Positions 16,426 through 25,666 of a DNA stretch of 43,593 nt are shown here, piece after piece (position 1 is the first letter of the stretch; each line of letters begins with the position of its first letter). The stretch lies in contig JABHFS010000050.1 of NCBI GenBank assembly GCA_018672475.1, positions 1 to 43,593 on the forward strand. The letters run 5' to 3'. The position numbers were made by a program, and so were the translations under genes. The notes beneath the pieces were generated by a model. The model searched no databases. It was not told where the DNA came from and saw only the letters and a list, made by a program, of their open reading frames with translations. Origin of the DNA: Gemmatimonadota bacterium (GTDB lineage Bacteria; Latescibacterota; UBA2968; UBA8231).

Positions 16426-17901
16426 CTAACGCCAATCAACCACCTCACCACTCAACGGATAAACCGCTCGCACCTTCTTATAGTCATAACTAGACAAATT
16501 AGGACTGTGTACCCCCGGCGTATCCACCTCTAAAATCGCATGCGCAATCGGCGTATAATCCGCGCGAAAATGCACCGCCGACTTAAGCGCGATCAGCTTG
16601 CGATCGACCGGCTCAATACCCACACTGCGCAATACTTCCGCATCAAAAGGTTGCAAACGCTGCTCGGTCAAAATTATTTCAACTCCACCAACCCGCACCA
16701 CCGCCGTCCGCCCCATCTGCGCGCGCTTGCCCCTGGCCATCGGCCCCTTGTATTGGAAGTTTCCGTCGGTGACGGCCTGCACATAACCACAAAGTGCCAC
16801 CGGCTCGCCGTGCAACGCAATCGATTTACCGCCGACCTCTAGCTCGACCTCTTCGCCCACCCCCGCCGCGATCGCCCGCGCCACCGACTCCGGGTCGGCG
16901 ATAATCGCTACTACAGCCCCCTGAAAATCTGCCGCGATCAGCGCGCGCAAAATATGGGTCCCGTCGCAAGGACCGCCGCCGCCAGGATTGTCCGATCCCT
17001 CCGCCAGCACGACCGGCTGCCCCTCGCTCTTCCGTGCAAACTCGATAGCCTCCTGCACCGAAACCAATTCGGCACGAAAAGCCTCGCGCCGGTCCCACAT
17101 ATATTGCGCGAATTCGTCGGCGCACTCTTCCGCCAAAGCCTGGTCGCCATCGGTCGTCACCAGCACCGAGCAGCCAGCATCGTGAATATCGGCGAAGGGA
17201 AAACCCATCGACAGGGTCGCCGTCACCACCCCGGACCGGGCTTCCAACTCGTGCAATCTGGCGATCGCCTCGCTCATCGGTGGCCGCATACTGCACTGCG
17301 GCGGCGGCGAGGTCAATAGCGGCAACTGGCGATAGGCCATCGTCGGGCGAATCTCGCCCGCCACCATATCGGCGATAATTTGCGCCCCTTCCAGCCCGCG
17401 TTCATAACAGTCGACATGCGGATAGGTGTCAAAACCAATGATCACATCGGCGTACTCGGCCATCGCCGCGGTGATATTGGCGTGCAAATCTAAGGTCACG
17501 ACAATCGGCAAATCACCCACCTGTTCGCGCACCGCCTGCAACAGATCCCCTTCGGCGTCTTCGTGTGCCTGGGTCACCATCGCCCCGTGCAAATCTAAAA
17601 AAACGCCGTCGAGCCGGCCGGCTTCCTGCAGCCGCGCTAAAAAATAGGCCTTGAGCGTCTCATACGCCGCCTGCTGAACCGTGCCCGAAGGCGTCGCAAA
17701 GGTCCACAACAAGGGCACCGCCTCGACCCCGAGATCTGCGGCGCGTTCGAGAAAACCACCGATGATCGTGCTCGTTGCGGCGAATTCGGCGACCATTTCC
17801 TCGCCGACGCAATAGGTCCCTTGTTTAAAATTATCGATCCCCGTCGCTACGGGCGAAAAAGTGTTGGTCTCATGGCCGATACAGCCGATCGCGATCCTCA
17901 T
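16426..17901 (-). CDS. mlrC: MlrC-like M81 family metallopeptidase
   Basis: 491 aa, the usual size for MlrC/M81. The N-terminal DUF1485 region shows GCIGHETNTFSP (H10, E11), FLDLHGAMVTQAHED, VTLDLHANI and GFDTYPHVD, which supply the zinc ligands. The C-terminal MlrC_C domain follows (LAEGSDNPGGGGPCDGT and beyond). MlrC of Sphingomonas cleaves linearised microcystin, but the family is far broader and many homologues sit in amidohydrolase-rich clusters, so microcystin breakdown should not be assumed. GAGGAG precedes the ATG. It follows rtcB by 12 bp, so it is the last gene of that operon. Confidence 0.9.
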   Translation of the reverse strand: MRIAIGCIGHETNTFSPVATGIDNFKQGTYCVGEEMVAEFAATSTIIGGFLERAADLGVEAVPLLWTFATPSGTVQQAAYETLKAYFLARLQEAGRLDGVFLDLHGAMVTQAHEDAEGDLLQAVREQVGDLPIVVTLDLHANITAAMAEYADVIIGFDTYPHVDCYERGLEGAQIIADMVAGEIRPTMAYRQLPLLTSPPPQCSMRPPMSEAIARLHELEARSGVVTATLSMGFPFADIHDAGCSVLVTTDGDQALAEECADEFAQYMWDRREAFRAELVSVQEAIEFARKSEGQPVVLAEGSDNPGGGGPCDGTHILRALIAADFQGAVVAIIADPESVARAIAAGVGEEVELEVGGKSIALHGEPVALCGYVQAVTDGNFQYKGPMARGKRAQMGRTAVVRVGGVEIILTEQRLQPFDAEVLRSVGIEPVDRKLIALKSAVHFRADYTPIAHAILEVDTPGVHSPNLSSYDYKKVRAVYPLSGEVVDWR

Positions 17902-17913
17902 CGTATTTCTCCT

Positions 17914-19098
17914 CTAATCCCTGAAGGGATCGTATTCGTCGTCACTGGCCATCGCCACACCGATCGGCATCAGCCTATGTTCGACCTCAATCGTCTCGCA
18001 GTGGAACTCCAGCACCTCGGGCAAGCGCTTATAGACATGCGGCGACTCGTCGGTGCCCGCCCCGCGCAACTCGACCCCATTGAATTCGTCGATCCACTGC
18101 ACCATCATCTGCCGGCTGATCTCGCCCTCGCTCTGTAGCGCGAGTTTGCCCTTGCGCCAGCGCTTGCGGCCAGCAGCCTGGGTCCGCGACATCACCCGCC
18201 CCGCCCCGTGCACCGTCGAATAAAGCATCGACGCGCTCTCTTCACTCTCTTTACCGGAGATTATAACCGAGATATCCCCCATCGACCCGCCGACAAAACT
18301 GCGTTGGCCCGGCATGCAAGGCGTCGCCCCCTTGCGGATGACGACTAGATCTCGGTCGTAATGCCGCTCTTTCCAGGCGAAATTGTGGTGATTGTGCACC
18401 GAGTCGACGATAGTGCCACCGATAATACCCGCCACCCGGTCGCAGACCCAATCGCGCCCCGCATAGGCGTATGCGCCCGCCAATTCCATACACGCCCAAT
18501 ACTGCTGCCCCAGCTCGCTATCGAGATCGAAAAGCACCGGTGCCACGTGCATGCCGTCCTTGCCACCGCCGGCCTTTATAAAATGCGTCGCCAGCTTATG
18601 CCCAAGGCCACGCGAACCAAAATGCACGCCGAGCCACACCTTGCCCTCGCCATCGACAAAAACATCCACATAGTGATTGCCCGACCCCACCGTGCCCAAC
18701 TGCGATTCCGCCAGTTCTTTGAGCTTGCCCGCTACCGGAATTTCGTCCCATATAGCCGCCGCAAATAGATCGGCCGCGACCAGCTGCGTATTCTTGCGCC
18801 CTATGCCAAACGAAATCGCGGCGAAAATTTCGTTCATAATCTCGCCGATGCGCGCTTGCACCTCCTGCGCATCGACATCGAGGCGAACGGCCTTATTGCC
18901 ACAGGCGATATCAAAACCGACCGCCGAAGGACTCACCTTGTTGTCATAGGCTAACACGCCGCCGATCGGCACCGAATAACCCAAGTGGTGATCGGCCATC
19001 AACGCCACATATTCGGCCTCCTCCGCACAGGCGGCCATCTGTTCGACAGCATTATCGAGCGGCTCGCCCCACACCGGCACGTTATTGATTATTCGCAT
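17914..19098 (-). CDS. rtcB: RtcB-family RNA ligase (short RtcB-like group)
   Basis: 394 aa from ATG 19098; an open frame extends to 19206 but that part is the decayed His-rich tail of the upstream gene. RtcB motifs are present: DHHLGYSVPIGG, GFDIACGNKAV (the metal-binding Cys of the DIGCG motif), GSGNHYVDV (Asn-His), VHFGSRGLGH, a histidine in VHNHHNFAW and STVHGAGRVMSR with the histidine that is guanylated. RtcB joins 2',3'-cyclic phosphate or 3'-phosphate RNA ends to 5'-OH ends using GTP and Mn(II). GFDIAC instead of GVDIGC marks a divergent subgroup. It lies in a catabolic operon without RtcA or Archease, which is unusual. It is 12 bp before mlrC. Confidence 0.9.
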   Translation of the reverse strand: MRIINNVPVWGEPLDNAVEQMAACAEEAEYVALMADHHLGYSVPIGGVLAYDNKVSPSAVGFDIACGNKAVRLDVDAQEVQARIGEIMNEIFAAISFGIGRKNTQLVAADLFAAAIWDEIPVAGKLKELAESQLGTVGSGNHYVDVFVDGEGKVWLGVHFGSRGLGHKLATHFIKAGGGKDGMHVAPVLFDLDSELGQQYWACMELAGAYAYAGRDWVCDRVAGIIGGTIVDSVHNHHNFAWKERHYDRDLVVIRKGATPCMPGQRSFVGGSMGDISVIISGKESEESASMLYSTVHGAGRVMSRTQAAGRKRWRKGKLALQSEGEISRQMMVQWIDEFNGVELRGAGTDESPHVYKRLPEVLEFHCETIEVEHRLMPIGVAMASDDEYDPFRD

Positions 19099-19117
19099 TA
19101 TTCTTATGGCCTTGCCC

Positions 19118-19885
19118 TTACTCTCCTGCCTTTTCTTTATGCAGATGCCTATGGTGCAAATTCGGCCAATGTGCATGTGTATGGGCAGCCTCTCGTGCGT
19201 GTGCACATGGCTGTGCCCAAGCCAGCTCGGGTATTTATATGCACGTGTTCGTAATGCCCGTCGCTATGGCGATCCCAGTACTCGTGCTCATTTTCCGCAT
19301 GCTCGTGGCTGTGTTTATGCCCCTCACTCGTCAATAGAACCAAGGCGACAATCAGCCATACCGCCGCGATCAATTGCAGTGCAGAGAAGGGCTCGCCCAA
19401 AAGCAACACCGCCAGTCCGACACCCCAAAACGGGGCCGAAGAAAAAAAGATCTGCCCGCGCGTCGCGCCAATATGCTGGGCCGCTGTTATATAGAGCACG
19501 AAACTTGCGCCATAACGGCCAAGATGATCGCGAAAGAAAAAATGGCCCAGTAGCGCGGTGGCCACCAGTTCGAGATTCAACCACATCGCCACCGAAGCCG
19601 CCGCCATCCGCAACCCGAACAACAGAGCCAAAGGCCCGCAGATGCCACCGAGAATAACCGCACCCAAGAGCCGTATGCGATTAGCGCGGTCCAAGCGCCA
19701 AATTGGCCGCAAGCTGCGCTCGGCGACCAGCACCGGCAACAGCCCGGCCGCGGCCCCGAGATACATAGACCCGCCAACTGGAAAGGCGTCAGGATCGACA
19801 ACAGCACTTTACTGATGGGGGTCGCTGCGCCAAAAAGCAGCGCCGATAGAATGGCTAATACAATAAAAACACGATAGCCTTCTTG
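19118..19885 (-). pseudogene. EamA/DMT-family permease with His-rich tail, multiply frameshifted
   Basis: Four reading-frame pieces line up on the minus strand. Piece 1 (about 19885-19775) reads FIVLAILSALLFGAATPISK then LLSILTPFQLAG. Piece 2 (about 19766-19210) continues YLGAAAGLLPVLVAERSLRP and the later helices through LQLIAAVWLIVALVLL and the His-rich HKHSHEHAENEHEYWDRH. Piece 3 reads GHSHVHTHE in a third frame, and piece 4 HTHAHWPNLHHRHLHKEK ends at TAA 19118-19120, 19 bp before rtcB. EamA transporters with long tails of this HxHxH type are known and may bind metal. At least three shifts and no clear start codon make it a pseudogene, unless assembly indels are to blame. Confidence 0.75.
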
Positions 19886-19899
19886 CGCTCTTACCCGAC

Positions 19900-20904
19900 C
19901 TACTCCTCTTCGGCTCGCTTCTGCAGGGCGCGCATATAGGCGATCGTATAGGCGGTGCCAAGACGGGGGTCGTCACCCATATGCGGGATGTGGTCGGGAA
20001 TCAGCGTACCGTCGAAACCGACCTCCTGTAAAACCTTCATCGCCCGGTACATGTCGAAATAGCCGTCATCAACAAAAGTTTCGACAAAGTGCGGCAGCGG
20101 CTTGTCGACATTGCGATAATGCACCTTGAAGATCTTCTCCTGGCCACCGAAGTAGCGTATCGTCTCTTCCACCCCCTCGCCCATCGCCTCGCCGCCTTCC
20201 AACCAGCAACCGATGCAAAGACACAGCCCGATATTGGGACTGTCGGCGATTTCCATGGCCCGCTTATAACCGGCAAATGAACTAAAAATAGGCCGGGGCA
20301 CCCGCCCGAGCTTCACCCCCGGCGGATCATCTGGGTGAATGCCGATGCGCACCCCCGCCTCTTCGGCCACCGGCGCAACCTCACGCGCGAAGGAGGTGAA
20401 ATTGTCCCACAGCTCCTCCTCTTCATAGTCGCGGTGCAGTTCGGGCACCGTACCAAAACCCGCGCCGCCTGCCCCCTCCTGCAATTGATCAATATCAAAA
20501 GCCCTCGCCTGAGCCCCACCCCTAGTCGTTTCAGGCGGCGTGCTCCACACACCATTGGCCATATGCGCATAGGTCGTATAGGGGATATCCGCCGCGCCGA
20601 GATTGCGGATATGCCGTTTATACTCCTCCACCTTCTCGTCGCGCTCGGGCAGATTCAGCGTAATCGCCGCCACATTGTGCACACCGGAATTGCCCATACC
20701 GTATAATTTTATTCCGTGGCGATCGAAATCCTCGCGGCGTTCCGTGTAGTATTCGGCGCTGGCCTTCGCCGCATCCGCCCAAACCACCGCATACTCCACG
20801 CCCATCTGCCGCACAAACTGAAAATCCTCCTCACTCGGCTCGACCGCCATCTGCGCCGCGACCTTCATGCCGGGTTCAATCGCCATATGTGATTTAGCAG
20901 CCAT
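19900..20904 (-). CDS. uxuA: Mannonate dehydratase-like TIM-barrel protein
   Basis: 334 aa with the UxuA family pattern: RIGIHPDDPP, CLCIGCWLEGG, KVHYRNVDKPLP and LIPDHIPHMGDDP, which carry the His/Cys/Asp metal ligands of D-mannonate dehydratase. The enzyme converts D-mannonate to 2-keto-3-deoxy-gluconate in glucuronate or mannuronate breakdown. It is slightly shorter than E. coli UxuA (about 390 aa), as in the short UxuA-like group. It heads the operon with the decayed EamA permease, rtcB and mlrC; a lost sugar-acid permease partner is conceivable. AAAGGAG sits before the ATG region. Confidence 0.83.
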   Translation of the reverse strand: MAAKSHMAIEPGMKVAAQMAVEPSEEDFQFVRQMGVEYAVVWADAAKASAEYYTERREDFDRHGIKLYGMGNSGVHNVAAITLNLPERDEKVEEYKRHIRNLGAADIPYTTYAHMANGVWSTPPETTRGGAQARAFDIDQLQEGAGGAGFGTVPELHRDYEEEELWDNFTSFAREVAPVAEEAGVRIGIHPDDPPGVKLGRVPRPIFSSFAGYKRAMEIADSPNIGLCLCIGCWLEGGEAMGEGVEETIRYFGGQEKIFKVHYRNVDKPLPHFVETFVDDGYFDMYRAMKVLQEVGFDGTLIPDHIPHMGDDPRLGTAYTIAYMRALQKRAEEE

Positions 20905-21042
20905 TTGAAACTCCTTTCTGCTTGTTTTTATTTACAGTTAACCCAGCGAAAAAGTCAGCCACACCGGATATTAGAATTTCTTTTGTACTACAGTTGCCCG
21001 GTAGGCAAAGTCAAACCAGCCGAATATTTCAACACCCGCGAG

Positions 21043-21093
21043 CGGAGGGGGTGCCCGCAGCCTCCGACAAACGATCAGAGCATTTAAAAAATG
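21043..21093. repeat. Two hairpins downstream of the GH38-kinase-HAD operon
   Basis: Just after the HAD stop (21097, reading leftward) lies a hairpin with arms AGCATT/AATGCT around an A/T core (about 21079-21092). Further on is CGGAGG 21043-21048 pairing with CCTCCG 21061-21066, with a partly self-complementary GGG/CCC loop. Their position fits transcript ends for the minus-strand operon, but neither is followed by a clean T-run, so I call them repeats rather than proven terminators. Confidence 0.35.
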
Positions 21094-21096
21094 CTG

Positions 21097-21945
21097 CTAA
21101 TCAATCACCGCGCTCTGACAAATAAAATCCGGTACGATGCCCGTTAGGTGTATCTGCTCCTCAACCGTCGAGCGCAGGGTGTTGCCCGTCAGCACCAAGG
21201 CCGTATCGATGCCGAACTTGTTGCCGCCGATAATATCGGTGAACAAGGTGTCGCCGACCATCAGGATATTCTGCTTGCCCGCTTCTTGGGCCCGTTGGCT
21301 ATGCTCGTAGGCGAAGATAAACATCTGCGCGTCCGGTTTGCCGAACTTTATAAACATCCGGCCGGTGATCCGCTCGACCATATCGGCAATACCGCCGATG
21401 GCGATGGAGACTTTATCGTCGGATACCGGATAGGACTTATCGGTATTGGCCACCACACAGGGGATATTCCGCACGCGCAGTAGATTGACAATCTTGTTGA
21501 TGTCGTGGTTCCAATCGAAACCCTCGTCGTCCAAAAACACCAAGGCGTTCACTTCATCCGTATCAGCGAGGTCCAAATCGGCGATCGAGAGGGTATGCAG
21601 CCCCAACTCCTCCAGATAATGCGCAGACTTTTGCGTACCCAGATAGGCGACCGTGCCTGTCCGTACCTTTAGGCGCAAATACTCCGTCGCAAGCATGCCC
21701 GACGAGATGATCTTCTTGTCATCTATCATCTCTAGTCCCTGCTCGACATAGGCCTGCGCCAGGGCTTTCGGCCCCCGCGATGCGTCATTGGTCACGATAT
21801 AATAGTCTATATCCTTCCCGATCAGGTAATCGAAGGTCCGCTCTATGCCATCTAAGACGCCCAGCGAGTTTTTCAATACCCCATAGGCGTCAAAGAAAAT
21901 TACATGATAACGATCGGCGATCGCTTTGAAATTTTGTATTTCCAT
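21097..21945 (-). CDS. HAD-superfamily phosphatase, subclass IIA (NagD-like)
   Basis: 282 aa. HAD motifs: nucleophile D19 in FFDAYGVL, IVTNDASRG (motif II), K in KFGKPDAQMF (motif III), and VGDTLFTDIIGGNKFGI (motif IV), with a IIA cap between motifs II and III. The acid normally two residues after the nucleophile is Y21 here; some IIA members carry an aromatic residue there too, so phosphatase activity is likely but may be slow. It starts 2 bp after the kinase gene, which itself follows the mannosidase by 2 bp. The trio suggests making and removing a sugar phosphate, or proof-reading of the kinase product (inference). Confidence 0.85.
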   Translation of the reverse strand: MEIQNFKAIADRYHVIFFDAYGVLKNSLGVLDGIERTFDYLIGKDIDYYIVTNDASRGPKALAQAYVEQGLEMIDDKKIISSGMLATEYLRLKVRTGTVAYLGTQKSAHYLEELGLHTLSIADLDLADTDEVNALVFLDDEGFDWNHDINKIVNLLRVRNIPCVVANTDKSYPVSDDKVSIAIGGIADMVERITGRMFIKFGKPDAQMFIFAYEHSQRAQEAGKQNILMVGDTLFTDIIGGNKFGIDTALVLTGNTLRSTVEEQIHLTGIVPDFICQSAVID

Positions 21946-21947
21946 GA

Positions 21948-22988
21948 TTAGAGATCGAGCGCTTGCAGGATCTTATCGGGTTTGAAATCCTTTTCTAAGC
22001 GCGGAAAATAAATCTCGAAGGCCTCCCGTTGCAATCTGCTTGCGTAAATATCGTGAAAGAAATAGTGCCCGTATTTGATCACGTAGTTCAAAATAAAAAA
22101 ACGATACGCCTCCTTGATAAACAAAACCTCTTGCCGGCTGAGCGGATAAACGGCGTGGTAGGCCTTGAGGAAAATCATAAAACGATCCTCCATAACCGTA
22201 TCGATAAGATAGCTAAACACGGTTTTATCACCGGCGGTCGAACACACTCTACTGAAAAAGTAAAAATCTAGCACGCGCGAACTCATCCTGAACCAGTCGT
22301 AATCCCACCGCGAATAGAACTTGCCTCCTTTCGTCACCGAGAAATTGCCGATATTCCAATCGACGAATACCGGTACCGCTTCTAGAGCATAGGCGTCGAG
22401 TTCGTTCATATTGGCGTCGAATATATCGACCTGCCGCCTGATTTCGCCCATGGTTCCGCGATGCTGAAACTGCCCCTCTTCGGTATCTAAAAACCACAGT
22501 AGGCGCAGCATATCTCCCTTGAGCGTCTTGGACCAATCGGGCAGAATATTCAAAAGGCGGGAACAGGTTTTGTGAAAATGCGCCAACTCCCCACCGAGTA
22601 TTTCTATCTGCCGCTCATCTATTTTTTTCGGCAGCATCCGGTCGACCCCGATCGGATTGTAGAACACGACCCAAGCATCCAATAAAGCGGTCTGGTGGTG
22701 ATAGGTGAACAACTGATTCTTCTTCAACAACGAACGCGACAACAATTGGTCGTAAGGGGCAGGTAGGTTGTTCGCCAAGGCGTTGATCAACGAATGGTCT
22801 TCGAGGAAATCCTCGTAGGTGCCAAAGAAGGAGAATTTGGCGATGATCACTGATTCGTCGTCGAGTCGCAGCCGAAACACGTGGTTGGTCGACACCATCG
22901 CGCTGATATCGTTGATCGACAATACGGTGCGCGACGGGTCGTAGTCTTGCCAGGCGGCTTCGACAATCGCGATAAAATCGATTTGCAT
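21948..22988 (-). CDS. APH/choline-kinase-fold small-molecule kinase
   Basis: 346 aa protein with the aminoglycoside phosphotransferase fold. The lysine of the N-lobe is probably in VIIAKFSFFG, the catalytic loop is VFVDWNIGNFSV (Asp and Asn of the usual HxDxxxxN, with HGD altered to FVD) and the metal-binding acid is in RWDYDWF. It is unlikely to be an antibiotic resistance enzyme: it sits 2 bp from a GH38 mannosidase and 2 bp from a HAD phosphatase, so it most probably phosphorylates a sugar or a sugar amine released by the mannosidase (inference). No signal peptide. Confidence 0.8.
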   Translation of the reverse strand: MQIDFIAIVEAAWQDYDPSRTVLSINDISAMVSTNHVFRLRLDDESVIIAKFSFFGTYEDFLEDHSLINALANNLPAPYDQLLSRSLLKKNQLFTYHHQTALLDAWVVFYNPIGVDRMLPKKIDERQIEILGGELAHFHKTCSRLLNILPDWSKTLKGDMLRLLWFLDTEEGQFQHRGTMGEIRRQVDIFDANMNELDAYALEAVPVFVDWNIGNFSVTKGGKFYSRWDYDWFRMSSRVLDFYFFSRVCSTAGDKTVFSYLIDTVMEDRFMIFLKAYHAVYPLSRQEVLFIKEAYRFFILNYVIKYGHYFFHDIYASRLQREAFEIYFPRLEKDFKPDKILQALDL

Positions 22989-22990
22989 AC

Positions 22991-25573
22991 CTAATCAGTT
23001 CTCAAGCGCAGACGCAACGCCAGCGTTTTGATCTCAAACGGGCCCAAATCTATCTGTATACTATTGTCCTCGACTTCGAGCGAGCCGTCAACGTCTTCGA
23101 CGAGATTGACGATGGCAGCCGATTCCACTTCGGCATTCAATTTGATCCGCAATCCCGCAGCCCCCTTGCCTTCCGCCTCGTAAACCCTGAAGATCGTGGC
23201 GCCTTCTTCACCAACTTTCAACGCCGAGACCACCACATTGGCCTGCGACAATTCCAACAGCCCCCAACGTTTGCACAGCACCCCCGCGTGGGCTTCGGCC
23301 TTCCTCACCAACAAAGGCTCGTTGAACTCGTAACCTGCCCGATAGACCTGGGCCTCCCGCCAACTCTCACCGTGCGGCATCAGGGCATAATCGAAACTCA
23401 ATTGCCTGCCTTCCATCAGCCCCGAGTCCGACCCGGCCCCCGCCTCGTAGCCGCCTTGGTAGGCATAACTGTTAATCCGAGCCGAACGCATCAGCGAAAG
23501 CAGCAATGTCCCGTCGACCGTATTGTTCCCGGGCAAGCCTCGATTCAGCAGCGCGACCCCTCGCTGCCCGTCGCCACAGTCGACCCAACGCTGTGCCGGA
23601 AACTCGATCCCTTCGGCCCGTTCGATCGCCCCGAAGGGAATCTCGTGCGTATTCGTGCCCTTTTTGCAGGTGGTCGGAAAGACCGCTCGATACCGCACAA
23701 AGCGATCCTCGTTATTTATTGTCGTCCGGATCTCCACCCGCCGAATGCCATTATACACCCGCACCCGCGTCGACAAGGACCCGCTGCCAAAGGGTTGTGC
23801 ACTATTGAATTCTGTGAATACCAGCCCTTCGACCACATTGCCAGCACCGATAAACTGATTGCTCAGCTGCGCGCCTGTTTCGCGCGTAGGTACGGCATGC
23901 GGACGGCTCATGGCGATATTACGCGCGCCGTCCAGGTTACCGTATAACTCCCAGAAATCGCCGCCGTCGTGCTCGCGGGCAATCACATTGGCCGGTCCTG
24001 ACAAAGCCTCCCAGTCTCCGTCTTTGACATACAGACTCGTCATCTCGCCGGTCCAGCAATTGAAGGTCGCGCGATAAAACTCGTTTTCGATACTGCTGCT
24101 GTCGCGATGTGACGTCCCGCTCGACCAGGCCTTGCTCCAATGCTCGCTGCCTGCACGACCCGCCGCCTGCCCCGACGCGCGCAACGATTGCTGCGGCAGC
24201 ACGTGATATACCGCATAACCTAATGCGGGAATATCCTCCGCGACAAAAACGAGCTTCGCCTGCCGCAACCCCCCGTCGTCGAAGCGCTGCGGTTCGGTTA
24301 TCTGCACCGGGACCTCTTCACCATCCGGCCCCTGCAGGTTGACATCGACGATCCCCGGCTGAGAAAAAGCCACCGCGATCTCGGCCACATCGGTGCGGGA
24401 CCAACCTTGGCCGTTGAACACCACTACCGGGATGCCCTCCCCCCGGGTGTCGATCTTAGCCAGGATCGAATCGAACTCGCGGTCGATAATTTCCTCGACC
24501 AGCCTTTCTGAGAAGCGAAAGCTGGTCAACGAATCGTCATAGACCTTGTCGACCATCACCCCCGACATCAGATCGTGGGTCTGGTTGAACAACATGGGCT
24601 CCCAAGCGCGCCATAGCGCTTCCCGCTCGGTCGCAGCACCCAGCCCATGCGCGATGGCATCAAGTTTCTCCGCAGTGGTCAATTGCACTTCCAAAGCGCG
24701 CACCCACTGCTTGATATCGATCCGGCTGCTATAGCTGCCCTGGAACACCGGGTTGAATTCCCCTTCTATTACATTTTTTTCTACGCGTTCGGCCGCGACG
24801 CGTTCAAAATCTGAAGGTACCCCAAAACGAATCGAAAAAGGTGCGTCAGAATCGCGATTGAACTGTTCGACTAAGCCGGGCACATGGCCCTCCGGGTCGG
24901 AGACGTCGGCGCCGGCCAAGCCGACCAGATCGGCCGCGTCCGGCGCGAATGCCTCCACCGCGGCAAAACCCTGGCGGACCCAGCTGTCGAACTCGACCTT
25001 GTTGCCCGGCGCGAAGTGGAACATCGAATAACCGTAGGGCAACCAAAACGCCGGAATCCGCGAGCCGTCTATCCCCTGCCAAAGAAACTCTGATGGCGTA
25101 TCCACGCTCTGCACTCCGCGGAAAAACCAGTAACTTTTCAGACCCGCCAAATTCAACAACTGCGGCATTTGTGCATGATGACCAAAGGTGTCGAGCAACC
25201 AACCGGACGCGACCTCCACCCCCAAAGTCTCGCGCCAATAGCGCTTGCCGTAGAGCACTTGCCGGACAAACGACTCCCCCGCAGGCATATTGACATCCGG
25301 CATGATATCCATGCCACCGACAATCTCCAACCGGCCTTCTGCGATCCGCTGTTTCAGGATTTGCCGCTGCTCGGGATAGCGTTCGAGAAACGGTTTGACA
25401 TGACATACCTGGTCGAGCACAAAGCGATAATCGGGGTGTTGCTGCATCAAGTTGAGCCCGTTGAGAATAATGCGGAAGCCGTCTTCGAGATATTCATCCC
25501 GCGTCTTGAAAACAGCGCCCTCCCAGTGCGTATGCACCACCAGCCAAAGCGTCTTTTTTTCTTTCATCTCCAC
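22991..25573 (-). CDS. GH38 alpha-mannosidase
   Basis: 860 aa with the GH38 order: catalytic domain (about 8-270), mid-helical domain (to about 370) and C-terminal beta-domains. H14-T-H16-W-E18 matches the class II HxHWD zinc motif but the aspartate ligand is glutamate. The nucleophile is D128 in WLLDTFGHHAQMPQL, and NQTHDLMSG supplies the later zinc histidine. GESFVRQVLYGKRYW is also typical. Without a signal peptide it should act in the cytoplasm on imported manno-oligosaccharides or mannosylated small molecules. A GAGATGTGGAG stretch precedes the start (M1 or M3). It is first of a tight operon with kinase and phosphatase and 93 bp behind the TauD-like gene. Confidence 0.9.
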   Translation of the reverse strand: MEMKEKKTLWLVVHTHWEGAVFKTRDEYLEDGFRIILNGLNLMQQHPDYRFVLDQVCHVKPFLERYPEQRQILKQRIAEGRLEIVGGMDIMPDVNMPAGESFVRQVLYGKRYWRETLGVEVASGWLLDTFGHHAQMPQLLNLAGLKSYWFFRGVQSVDTPSEFLWQGIDGSRIPAFWLPYGYSMFHFAPGNKVEFDSWVRQGFAAVEAFAPDAADLVGLAGADVSDPEGHVPGLVEQFNRDSDAPFSIRFGVPSDFERVAAERVEKNVIEGEFNPVFQGSYSSRIDIKQWVRALEVQLTTAEKLDAIAHGLGAATEREALWRAWEPMLFNQTHDLMSGVMVDKVYDDSLTSFRFSERLVEEIIDREFDSILAKIDTRGEGIPVVVFNGQGWSRTDVAEIAVAFSQPGIVDVNLQGPDGEEVPVQITEPQRFDDGGLRQAKLVFVAEDIPALGYAVYHVLPQQSLRASGQAAGRAGSEHWSKAWSSGTSHRDSSSIENEFYRATFNCWTGEMTSLYVKDGDWEALSGPANVIAREHDGGDFWELYGNLDGARNIAMSRPHAVPTRETGAQLSNQFIGAGNVVEGLVFTEFNSAQPFGSGSLSTRVRVYNGIRRVEIRTTINNEDRFVRYRAVFPTTCKKGTNTHEIPFGAIERAEGIEFPAQRWVDCGDGQRGVALLNRGLPGNNTVDGTLLLSLMRSARINSYAYQGGYEAGAGSDSGLMEGRQLSFDYALMPHGESWREAQVYRAGYEFNEPLLVRKAEAHAGVLCKRWGLLELSQANVVVSALKVGEEGATIFRVYEAEGKGAAGLRIKLNAEVESAAIVNLVEDVDGSLEVEDNSIQIDLGPFEIKTLALRLRLRTD

Positions 25574-25666
25574 ATCTCATCGCTAACTGCATTGAGCAGC
25601 AAAATAACACTCCAGTAAGAAGATCCGTCTGTCAAACCTGTCCAACGGCACTAGGGCCTCTAACCG

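Noticed and set aside
16426..17901. A microcystin degradation (mlrABCD) cluster
   Set aside because: Only an MlrC-like gene is present; there is no MlrA, MlrB or MlrD, and MlrC homologues are widespread outside microcystin degraders.
17914..19206. A 430-aa RtcB with an extra N-terminal His-rich segment
   Set aside because: The extra 36 residues are a frame of the decayed EamA tail; RtcB homologues begin at the MRIINNVPVWG position.
21948..22988. An aminoglycoside resistance gene
   Set aside because: The APH fold is broad, the catalytic HGD is altered to FVD, and it is locked in an operon with a mannosidase and a HAD phosphatase.
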